From Bacteroidota bacterium (GTDB taxonomy: Bacteria; Bacteroidota; Bacteroidia; Chitinophagales; Chitinophagaceae): a DNA stretch of 6,750 nt. The notes beneath the pieces are model-generated. The model worked only from the letters and a program-made list of their open reading frames with translations, was not told the origin of the DNA and did no database searches. Shown here piece after piece: positions 1-6,323 of this stretch (its first letter is position 1; each line of letters starts with the position of its first letter). Made by a program: the position numbers and the translations under genes. The stretch is taken from positions 1-6,750 of the forward strand of contig CANHNT010000109.1 in NCBI GenBank assembly GCA_947461985.1. The letters run 5' to 3'.

Positions 1-1
1 T

Positions 2-532
2 ACCGTGTATACTTGGAATCAATGGGAAATAACTAAAAAAGAGAAAGGGGAAACGGTTGCTAATGAAGAAATGAACGGTGCTGTTGCCCATGGGAAAATT
101 ATTGTAAAAGATTGCATTGCGGATAATTTTTTACAACAAGCCATGCTTGCACCTCAAGATTATAGTGTGGTGGCTACATTGAACTTAAATGGAGACTACA
201 TCAGTGATGCATTGGCAGCGCAAGTAGGAGGTATTGGAATTGCACCTGGTGCAAATATTAATTACAATACAGGACATGCGGTATTTGAAGCAACACATGG
301 CACTGCGCCTCGTTTTGCAAATACCAATACCATGAATCCATCATCGGTTATATTAAGTGGCGTAATGATGCTCGAATATATGGGTTGGAAAGAGGCGGCT
401 CATTTGATTACCAATGCTGTTGGGAAAGCGATTCAAACTAAAAAAGTTACCGTAGATTTTTACAATTTAATGGAAGGTGCAACGCTTCTTAATACAAGCG
501 AATTTGCGGACGAAGTTATTACGAATTTGTAA
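2..532 (+). CDS. icd: Isocitrate dehydrogenase, C-terminal part (5' end outside window)
   Basis: This is the C-terminal ~176 residues of a homodimeric, E. coli Icd-type isocitrate dehydrogenase, the TCA-cycle enzyme that oxidatively decarboxylates isocitrate to 2-oxoglutarate in the cytoplasm. The frame is open to the left edge, so the GTG at position 5 is an internal valine, not a start; about 240 residues should lie upstream. Signature blocks are NLNGDYISDALAAQ followed by GGIGIAPGAN, and FEATHGTAP. Residue numbers here count that Val as 1. The metal-binding aspartates matching E. coli D283, D307 and D311 are D40, D64 and D68, and the cofactor-loop His339 is H98. Residues that contact the NADP 2'-phosphate in E. 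coli are changed: K344 to R103, Y345 to F104, V351 to M110, Y391 to V150 and R395 to N154. NADP preference should therefore not be assumed. The protein ends at the usual C-terminus (SEFADEVI...). The gene is followed by a hairpin at 559-584. Family assignment is secure; cofactor use is open. Confidence 0.95.
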   Translation, partial: TVYTWNQWEITKKEKGETVANEEMNGAVAHGKIIVKDCIADNFLQQAMLAPQDYSVVATLNLNGDYISDALAAQVGGIGIAPGANINYNTGHAVFEATHGTAPRFANTNTMNPSSVILSGVMMLEYMGWKEAAHLITNAVGKAIQTKKVTVDFYNLMEGATLLNTSEFADEVITNL

Positions 533-558
533 AATTTCTTTTGAAAAAGTACAATAAA

Positions 559-584
559 AAATGCTCTTTCTTCGAAGGGCATTT
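559..584 (+). terminator. Probable terminator after isocitrate dehydrogenase
   Basis: A ten-base-pair hairpin with one G-T pair: left arm 559-568 (AAATGCTCTT), six-base loop 569-574, right arm 575-584 (AAGGGCATTT). It is followed by a T-rich but interrupted tail (ATTATTTTG). It starts 27 bases after the isocitrate dehydrogenase stop, the expected place for an intrinsic terminator. The broken T-tract makes it weaker than the hairpin at 752-778. Confidence 0.6.
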
Positions 585-599
585 ATTATTTTGAAGAAT

Positions 600-741
600 A
601 ATGTTATTGTAGAATTGTACATTACCATTGGGAAAATACAAACATCGAAAATAAAATATCAAAATAGACGTTAGAAATTTACCCAAAGGATTATATTATT
701 TAAAAGTTGGGAATCAAACAAAAAAGTTATTGTTGAGTAAA
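600..741 (+). pseudogene. Degraded T9SS type A C-terminal sorting-domain remnant
   Basis: Two short reading-frame pieces together resemble a type IX secretion C-terminal sorting domain, the tail that directs Bacteroidota proteins through the T9SS outer-membrane translocon. From 600 one frame reads NNVIVELYITIGKIQTSK, like the usual 'v.iYN..Gk.v' half. From 655 a second frame (shifted by one base) reads NIKIDVRNLPKGLYYLKVG and then NQTKKLLLSK, an almost ideal 'idvsnLpkGlYflkv....KkLl' half. The expected gap between the halves is shortened, a stop (652-654) interrupts the second frame, and the normal stop after LLLSK is missing, so the frame runs on into the terminator. No passenger domain precedes it; isocitrate dehydrogenase ends 67 bases upstream. 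I infer the 3' scar of a deleted secreted-protein gene. The similarity is judged by eye, and the second half is the more convincing. Confidence 0.6.
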
Positions 742-751
742 CTAAAAATAG

Positions 752-778
752 AAAACGCTTCTCAAAGAGAAGCGTTTT
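752..778. terminator. Strong bidirectional intrinsic terminator
   Basis: A perfect 12-base-pair stem: left arm 752-763 (AAAACGCTTCTC), AAA loop 764-766, right arm 767-778 (GAGAAGCGTTTT). The + strand carries six Ts (775-780) at the stem end. The minus strand ends in TTTTCTATTTTTAG. It can therefore stop minus-strand transcripts leaving tRNA-His (18 bases away) and any + strand read-through from isocitrate dehydrogenase or the lost gene at 600-741. Confidence 0.88.
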
Positions 779-795
779 TTATGTGTAAAATTTTG

Positions 796-870
796 GGACC
801 TCGAGGGGTCTCGAACCCCCGACCCTCAGAACCACAAACTGATGCTCTAACCAACTGAGCTACGAAGTCC
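796..870 (-). tRNA. tRNA-His (anticodon GTG)
   Basis: A full cloverleaf reads on the minus strand from 870 down to 796. It has the extra 5' G (G-1, base 870) facing C73 (base 796), the bacterial histidine-tRNA identity element. The acceptor stem is GACTTCG with CGAGGTC (one G-T pair), followed by TA. The D arm is GCTC/GAGC around AGTTGGTTA. The anticodon loop is TTGTGGT with GTG at positions 34-36, the variable loop is GGGTC, and the T arm is GGGGG/CCCCT around TTCGAGA. G15-C48 and the D/T-loop contacts are intact. CCA is not encoded (C73 is followed by CAAAA), so it must be added by the CCA enzyme. One oddity is that the closing anticodon-stem pair 31-39 is T-T, not a pair. It has its own promoter at 887-917 and a strong terminator at 752-778. 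Confidence 0.95.
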
Positions 871-886
871 ATTTTTAATCGAGGTG

Positions 887-917
887 CAAATGTAGAATTA
901 AATTTGTTTTGTACCAA
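887..917 (-). promoter_or_regulatory. Bacteroidota-type promoter of tRNA-His
   Basis: On the minus strand, TTG (917-915), a 20-base spacer, then TACATTTG (894-887), an exact match to the Bacteroidota sigma-A consensus TTG / TAnnTTTG. The -7 element ends 16 bases before the first tRNA base, leaving a short leader for RNase P to remove. The -33 element lies only about 12 bases beyond the stop codon of the M1 peptidase gene, so tRNA-His can be transcribed independently of it. Confidence 0.82.
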
Positions 918-928
918 GATATTTTTCA

Positions 929-3900
929 TTAAGGCATAAATAAATTCAGCACTTTTTGTGTTTGCAAGAAGTTTATCCGATTTAGGTCTAATGAAAAGCT
1001 CATGGTTTGCAGTGTTCTGTTTTTAGAATAGGTGCTTTTTACATAATCTTTTATATCTTTACTTAAAACCAAAGGCGCATAAATGATTAATATATCTTTA
1101 AACAAATGCAATTCGGCACCAGCTTCATAAATGGCTTTGTTGCCACTGGTATTTAGTTTTCCAGCATCGGCATAGGTGGCTACATCCAAAAATAATTGTA
1201 ATTTGATTTTAGATTTAATGGGCAAATCGGTTCTTAAATTAATAGCAGTCAACCAATTATTGCTCACCCCTATGGGAGATGATAATAAATTTGTTTTTAC
1301 TTTAAAGCCACCTTCACGCATCGAAACTTGTTGAGATAACATTCCTTTTTGTTCATCACGAGCTAAATAAACATCGTTGTAAGCATAATCATTATCGGTT
1401 GTAAATGTTGCATTCAAATATTGGTTGCGTAAGATATATGGATTGGCATTGTTTTTTAAATCAATAAATTTTCCGGCAAAAGCACGTACATAAAACGCTT
1501 TGTTTTTAACGTTGTAATTTATTTTAAGATGCGTGGTTAAGCCCAATTTTACAAACGTGTTATTGCCTTCTGCTTTGATAGCATAATCAAAAGGATTAAA
1601 GGTTCTTTCGTTGTTGTGTTTGTATTCTATAATGCCATAATGGGTTGTTTCAAAGTTAACTAAATCGGGTCTGTAAAGACTATCCGTTGGGTTTAGGGAA
1701 TAGTTGAAATTTTGATTGGAAATATTCAAATATTGCAGCAATAAAGTTTTAGTAACTGGGTTTCTTAAGGTTGGTTTTTTAAATTCAACTAATATTGATG
1801 GTGATATTTTTATGTGTCGTGCAAAAATGTATTTTGATGAATTCAAATTACTTCGTTTGTGATGATAGGTGTTTCCTTGCAAGCCAAACGTTACTTTTTG
1901 AAAAGTAGTTTTAGGAAAAATTGAATAACCAATTACGCCACTCCCAACCAATGATTTGCTGCCAAAAGAATAAAACGGAGCCAATGCAAATTGAAACTGA
2001 TTATTCGGTATTTTTAAATTATGAATCGTTAAGCCTAGCATGGTTTTGTCATAATAATTATAGCCATAAGCAGGAAGAAAAAATAATTTATTTTTTTCAC
2101 TTATTCTAAACTCAGTGCCTAGCTGTGGTTTAAATTTGAACCGATGAAACAGGTTATTTTTTTCATAAAAATTATTTTTGATATTTATTTCAGGTAAGGT
2201 TTTTTTGCCATCAATTTTATAGGCTGTTATGTTATCATTATCAGTAAAAGAAACAGCATTATGATAAGGATATTCAATCCATTTAGTTTCAACAATACTA
2301 TCTTTTATCATTGCATTTATGGGAATAGGCCCTTTAAAATCTTTTTTATTTTTGGCAGAAATTATATATTGATTATCCTCTTTTTTTACCTTGATTTTAT
2401 AATCAATTTTTTGGGTTGAATTTAATCCGTCCTCAAAAAACCAATCTAATTTTTTGCCAGCTATACTTTCTATTATGGTTCTAAAATCTTCGGGATAAGG
2501 ATGCTTGTATTTCCATGTTTCAAAATATTTTTGCATGGCTTTATTAAAATTTTCTATGCCTAAATAACTTTCTAAATAAGCCAATAAAGCAGCAGTTTTG
2601 TAATACACAATCCCTCCATAATTGATGCTTGTAAATTCGGCTGAAGGCGAATTGATTATTTGATCCTCTCGTTGTTTGGCTGCTAATTGATAAATGAAAT
2701 TGCCATTTAATTCTTTCGTTAAATTTTGAATTCGATCCTCTTTTTTTTCAGTATTTAAGTTGTCAATAATGTTATCTACTTTATTTTCATAAAAAGAATT
2801 CATGCCTTCATCCATCCAAGCATGATCGCGTTCGTTGGTTCCTAAAATACCTTGAAACCAATTATGGCCAACCTCATGAACAATCACTGTTTGCAATTCT
2901 GTTTTATCATGCACATTTCCAATAACGGTTATCATCGGATATTCCATACCACCACCTGCTAATAATGTTCCATCTACAATGCTGGCATAATCATAAGGGT
3001 AGTTTCCAACTAAGTTTGAATAATTGGTAATGGTTTGTGCAATTATTTTAGAACTGCCTTCGTATTTCTTTTTATTTTTTGGTTTAAAATAGCTCGTGCA
3101 TTGTACCTTATGCCCATTGTTTAACGTTACAAACGTTTCTTCAATTCGATATTCTTTACTAGCAAACCAAGCAAAATCATGCACGTTCTCTTGTATGAAA
3201 TGAAGGGTTTTATATTCTTTAGCGCTCACTAAATTTCGCTTAGTGGTATCATTTTTTATTTGGGTTAAAAATTGTTTTTCACTTTCATTTTGCAAATTTC
3301 CGGTGGCGGCTACAATATAGTTTTTGGGAACCGTAATATGGACATCAAAACGACCAAATTCACTGTAAAATTCACCTTGATCTAAATAGGGTAGCGGATG
3401 CCAACCTTTCGTGTCATATACTGCTGGTTTTGGATACCATTGCGAAATTTGATAGTCTTGTTCATCATGACCCAAACGTGAAAATACTTCAGGAATAACT
3501 AACCTAAACGGAGTATTAATTTCAATATGTTCATTGGGTAATAATGGATGGTTTAATTCTACTAAGATTATGTCTTCTAAATTATTAAAATTACTGATGT
3601 TCACATTTTCATTATCCACTTTAAATTCTAATGAATCAATAAAACCACGTTGTTCTTCTTTGCTGAAATAAAATTTGGTATCTCCATTTTCTACTTCATG
3701 TTCAGTATAAGTGCTTTTGTCGTCTTTATAGGCATTTGCCCATAAATGAAATAAAATAAAGCGCAAGGTGTCTTTTGAATTATTTTTATAATCAATCGTT
3801 TCTTGCCCTCTTAAAATATGGTTTTCATCATCTAAGGTGACCTCTATTTTGTAATCAACATCTTGTTGAAAGTATGTTTTTTGAGCATTCACATTTATGG

Positions 3901-3937
3901 ATGCTATTATTAATATGAATAGAATAAGTTGTTTCAT
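929..3937 (-). CDS. Exported M1-family metallopeptidase with C-terminal outer-membrane barrel-like domain
   Basis: The 1002-aa product starts with a signal peptide (MKQLILF...INVNA, likely cut after A18 before Q19). Residues ~25-500 are an M1 (aminopeptidase N/LTA4 hydrolase family) zinc peptidase. The zinc site is HEVGH at 354-358 with E377 exactly 18 residues later (HEXXH-X18-E), and E355 is the general base. GGGMEYP at 328-334 stands in for the GxMEN substrate-binding motif, with Asn replaced by Tyr. Y446 in VYYK matches the catalytic tyrosine. A beta-rich linker (~510-590) follows. Residues ~600-1002 then show many alternating hydrophobic/polar strands rich in aromatics and Asn, like an Omp85/surface-antigen type barrel. 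I infer an outer-membrane-anchored peptidase whose catalytic domain sits in the periplasm or at the surface. Classic M1 enzymes are shorter, usually without a barrel. ATG 3937 fits the signal peptide; no Shine-Dalgarno is seen. It lies 52 bases downstream of the glycosyltransferase gene, probably in the same transcript. M1 assignment is firm; the barrel is a by-eye call. Confidence 0.92.
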   Translation of the reverse strand: MKQLILFILIIASINVNAQKTYFQQDVDYKIEVTLDDENHILRGQETIDYKNNSKDTLRFILFHLWANAYKDDKSTYTEHEVENGDTKFYFSKEEQRGFIDSLEFKVDNENVNISNFNNLEDIILVELNHPLLPNEHIEINTPFRLVIPEVFSRLGHDEQDYQISQWYPKPAVYDTKGWHPLPYLDQGEFYSEFGRFDVHITVPKNYIVAATGNLQNESEKQFLTQIKNDTTKRNLVSAKEYKTLHFIQENVHDFAWFASKEYRIEETFVTLNNGHKVQCTSYFKPKNKKKYEGSSKIIAQTITNYSNLVGNYPYDYASIVDGTLLAGGGMEYPMITVIGNVHDKTELQTVIVHEVGHNWFQGILGTNERDHAWMDEGMNSFYENKVDNIIDNLNTEKKEDRIQNLTKELNGNFIYQLAAKQREDQIINSPSAEFTSINYGGIVYYKTAALLAYLESYLGIENFNKAMQKYFETWKYKHPYPEDFRTIIESIAGKKLDWFFEDGLNSTQKIDYKIKVKKEDNQYIISAKNKKDFKGPIPINAMIKDSIVETKWIEYPYHNAVSFTDNDNITAYKIDGKKTLPEINIKNNFYEKNNLFHRFKFKPQLGTEFRISEKNKLFFLPAYGYNYYDKTMLGLTIHNLKIPNNQFQFALAPFYSFGSKSLVGSGVIGYSIFPKTTFQKVTFGLQGNTYHHKRSNLNSSKYIFARHIKISPSILVEFKKPTLRNPVTKTLLLQYLNISNQNFNYSLNPTDSLYRPDLVNFETTHYGIIEYKHNNERTFNPFDYAIKAEGNNTFVKLGLTTHLKINYNVKNKAFYVRAFAGKFIDLKNNANPYILRNQYLNATFTTDNDYAYNDVYLARDEQKGMLSQQVSMREGGFKVKTNLLSSPIGVSNNWLTAINLRTDLPIKSKIKLQLFLDVATYADAGKLNTSGNKAIYEAGAELHLFKDILIIYAPLVLSKDIKDYVKSTYSKNRTLQTMSFSLDLNRINFLQTQKVLNLFMP

Positions 3938-3960
3938 GAATTTGTATTTTAAAAAAGCAG

Positions 3961-3983
3961 ATTAACCATAAATCATTAACCAT
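3961..3983. repeat. Short direct repeat upstream of the M1 peptidase gene
   Basis: The 9-mer ATTAACCAT occurs at 3961-3969 and again at 3975-3983, 14 bases apart start to start, in the 52-base gap between the glycosyltransferase stop and the peptidase start. It could be a tandem regulator half-site or chance in AT-rich DNA. No consensus promoter is visible in this gap. Confidence 0.4.
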
Positions 3984-3989
3984 TAAAAA

Positions 3990-5411
3990 CTATTTTCCCC
4001 TGCCTTGCAAGATAACTAAAATTGTATAAATCATAATTTTGAAATCTAAAACCAACGAACAGTTTTTGATATACAATAAATCATATTTCATACGTTCAAT
4101 CATTTCAGAGGTATTTTCGGCGTAGCCAAATTTAACCATTCCCCAAGATGAAAGGCCCGGTTTTACTTTATGTAAAAACCGATAATGTGGATTGGTTTGA
4201 GAAATAATATCAATAAAATATTTTCGTTCTGGTCTAGGGCCTACTAAAGACATGTCTCCTATAATAATATTATAAAATTGAGGCAATTCATCAATCCGCC
4301 ATTTGCGCATAATGCGACCCCATTTTGTGATTCTAGGATCGTTTTCGCTCGACAAGGCAGGTCCGTTTTCTTCTGCATTTATTTTCATTGATCGAAATTT
4401 ATAAATCCAAAATGGTTTGCCATAAAGCCCAATTCTACTTTGTTTATAAAAAATAGGTCCTGATGAAGATAGTTTTACTTTAATAGCCGCAAATAAATAT
4501 AATGGGCTTAAAATAATTAAAACTAAAAATGAAAAAATGACATCCAATGCTCTTTTAATTACACGTTGCCAATCAGGCATTAATTCAGGATAAATTTCTA
4601 TTAATACTGCGGCAAAAACATTGCTTGTTTTAACTGATCCAGAAATAATATCATAAGAATCGGGCGTTATTTTTATAATGACTTGTCGGTGTGAAAGCTG
4701 CGCTAAAATTTGTTCTAATTTATTATGTTCAGAGGTATCAACAGCAATGATAACTTCTTCAATTTGGTGTTCGTCAATAATATTTTCTAGCTCTTCAATG
4801 CTACCCAATTTAGGTAAATGTTTGCTCATTCCATTTTGCCCGGTGTAGTCTGCATATACAAAACCTTTAAACGTATAACCTAACTTTACTTCATTGCTGA
4901 TAATATCTTTATAAATTTCTATTGCTTTTTGATTGCCACCAATCATGAGTGTGTTGTAACCAAATTGTCCTTTATTGATTTTTCGTTTTACAAAATTTAA
5001 TACAAAAATTCGGCCTAATAAGGTGGTGATATATTGAAGTAAAAAAAAGAAAAAAAATGTTTTATAAAAGTAGCTGGTATTTTGCGTTAAATCGTTTATT
5101 ACAAATACAAAATACAATATGATTGAGCCAATCATAGTGGCTATCAACGTTCTATAAATTTCAATAAATCTGGATTTTCGATAAGGATTAAAATACGAAC
5201 CAGAAAATAAATGTAAGCAAAGCCAAAATGCAGGAATAATAATGAAAGAAAATACAATTTCTTTATTCGTAATATTTGAAATAAATTCTGTAAAAGAAAT
5301 ATATTGATACGTGCTTTTTCTATAAAACAAAAACAGCATCCACCCTATCATTGCCGATAAATAATCTGCAATTGCATAAAATACGATTCCTATTTTTATT
5401 TCCTTACGCAC
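3990..5411 (-). CDS. Polyprenyl-phosphate hexose-1-phosphate transferase (initiating glycosyltransferase, WcaJ/WbaP-type)
   Basis: This integral inner-membrane enzyme of the polyisoprenyl-phosphate hexose-1-phosphate transferase family moves a sugar-1-phosphate from a UDP-sugar onto undecaprenyl phosphate, the first step of exopolysaccharide, capsule or O-antigen unit assembly. Four hydrophobic helices lie at about 7-30, 52-70, 86-105 and 116-140. A nucleotide-binding-like domain begins near 153 (TLMIGGN) and runs to ~260. The catalytic bacterial sugar-transferase domain covers 283-473: KRALD at 286-290, a re-entrant membrane helix with the conserved Ser-Pro at 302-303, QSRIG (324-328), KFRSM (338-342), DPRIT (358-362), the Asp-Glu dyad in IDELPQ (D374, E375), and GDMSLVGPRPE (385-395). 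All catalytic motifs are intact and 473 aa is normal for the long form. The start is GTG at 5411, sharing its G with the TAG stop of the lipoprotein gene. An in-frame TAA at 5417-5415 excludes any earlier start. The sugar specificity cannot be read from sequence. Confidence 0.93.
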   Translation of the reverse strand: MRKEIKIGIVFYAIADYLSAMIGWMLFLFYRKSTYQYISFTEFISNITNKEIVFSFIIIPAFWLCLHLFSGSYFNPYRKSRFIEIYRTLIATMIGSIILYFVFVINDLTQNTSYFYKTFFFFFLLQYITTLLGRIFVLNFVKRKINKGQFGYNTLMIGGNQKAIEIYKDIISNEVKLGYTFKGFVYADYTGQNGMSKHLPKLGSIEELENIIDEHQIEEVIIAVDTSEHNKLEQILAQLSHRQVIIKITPDSYDIISGSVKTSNVFAAVLIEIYPELMPDWQRVIKRALDVIFSFLVLIILSPLYLFAAIKVKLSSSGPIFYKQSRIGLYGKPFWIYKFRSMKINAEENGPALSSENDPRITKWGRIMRKWRIDELPQFYNIIIGDMSLVGPRPERKYFIDIISQTNPHYRFLHKVKPGLSSWGMVKFGYAENTSEMIERMKYDLLYIKNCSLVLDFKIMIYTILVILQGRGK

Positions 5412-6271
5412 TAATTAAAATAAATGATTTTAAAATTATCTATCAAAACTTTTGCAGCCGATTTATCAGTAGGTAATAGTGCTTGAATCACATATTTTGA
5501 TTTTCCTCCTTGATACGTTGCTGAAAAACCAGCTAAGTTTAAATAAACTTTGGTCCAACTTGGTTTCGCTTTTAACCCAATAATGTCAAAATTATAATAA
5601 TTTCCTAAATGATAAATTTCTGTTCTTACCTTAAAATCAATGTCACTTTTGTAATTTAACTCTAAGTAAGCTTCTCTGTTAGCAGGTAAAAAATACTCTT
5701 TAGAAGTAATAATTTCAACATAATCTATTGAGTCGTGCAAATCTATTTTTCCTGACCAATCGTCTTCAAAAACTTCAGAAGGGTCATTGGTTCTAGCAAA
5801 GGATGAATCGCCAAATCGTCTTACAAACGTATTTCCTTGTTCAAAATTTTCAGTATAATAGGTGATTATATCCTCTGTTGTTCGATAGGTAAATTGTGGT
5901 GTGTGTTTAATTGTATTCGTAGGATTTGCATTAAATGTAAATGTATCTACGTTGTAAAAAGGGTATTTTGCTCTTGTGCCAGACAATCCATTGTCCCATA
6001 TGCCAGCCACAACCTGTAGCTGACCTTTTCCTGTAGCTAACACCGGTATTTTTGCAGGCAATTCAAAAGCGCCTAATAATTGTCTTTCATAATACACCCA
6101 AACATCTGTTATTTTGTGTTTTATAGAGCCATGTTTTGCCAAATCGGTTGGATTCAACTGCACACTATCTATTTGAATGTAAGTCGGAACACCTTCCTTT
6201 GGGTTAACTATATTGCACGAATTAATCGACAATACGAATAACAATAAAGCTCCTAAAAGTTTAATTTTCAT
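5411..6271 (-). CDS. Conserved lipoprotein of unknown function
   Basis: The 286-aa product begins with a lipoprotein signal peptide, MKIKLLGALLLFVLSINSC. Cys19 follows Ile-Asn-Ser, an acceptable though not ideal lipobox, so the mature protein should be lipid-anchored in the envelope. Residues ~28-130 look like a beta-sandwich: ITDVWVYYERQLLGAFELP at 54-72 followed by IPVLATG, then TRAKYPFY at 99-106. Residues ~140-286 look like a second beta domain, beginning NFEQGN and ending in VLIDNFKIIYFN, similar in style to carbohydrate-binding jelly rolls. No catalytic motif is visible and I cannot name a function. It has a possible promoter at 6293-6323. Its TAG stop overlaps the GTG start of the glycosyltransferase by one base, implying coupled translation and perhaps a shared envelope-glycan role (inference). 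ATG 6271 is chosen because it starts the signal peptide. Confidence 0.85.
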   Translation of the reverse strand: MKIKLLGALLLFVLSINSCNIVNPKEGVPTYIQIDSVQLNPTDLAKHGSIKHKITDVWVYYERQLLGAFELPAKIPVLATGKGQLQVVAGIWDNGLSGTRAKYPFYNVDTFTFNANPTNTIKHTPQFTYRTTEDIITYYTENFEQGNTFVRRFGDSSFARTNDPSEVFEDDWSGKIDLHDSIDYVEIITSKEYFLPANREAYLELNYKSDIDFKVRTEIYHLGNYYNFDIIGLKAKPSWTKVYLNLAGFSATYQGGKSKYVIQALLPTDKSAAKVLIDNFKIIYFN

Positions 6272-6292
6272 TTTTATAAATTATAGAACGTG

Positions 6293-6323
6293 AAAAATTA
6301 GATTTTATTTTACTCCTCACCAA
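6293..6323 (-). promoter_or_regulatory. Possible promoter of the lipoprotein/glycosyltransferase pair
   Basis: On the minus strand, TTG (6323-6321), a 20-base spacer, then TAATTTTT (6300-6293), which matches the Bacteroidota TAnnTTTG element except for the final G. The spacer length equals that of the tRNA-His promoter in this window. It overlaps the last codons and stop of the oxidoreductase gene and sits about 20 bases before the lipoprotein ATG. In DNA this AT-rich a chance match is quite possible. Confidence 0.35.

Noticed and set aside
533..795. Small regulatory RNA or riboswitch between isocitrate dehydrogenase and tRNA-His
   Set aside because: The two hairpins are explained as terminators and the middle by the sorting-domain remnant; no promoter or conserved aptamer-like structure was recognised.
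1921..2109. Open frame of 62 codons on the + strand
   Set aside because: It lies wholly inside the M1 peptidase gene on the opposite strand, with low-complexity translation and no recognisable domain.
3938..4010. Separate promoter for the M1 peptidase (TTG then TAGTTTTT on the minus strand)
   Set aside because: The spacer is only about 15 bases and the -7 element lacks the final G, so it is too weak to call; co-transcription with the upstream gene is simpler.
5837..6019. Open frame of 60 codons on the + strand, cysteine-rich
   Set aside because: It is antisense to the lipoprotein gene; the Cys-rich composition is a by-product of the complementary codons, and nothing supports translation.
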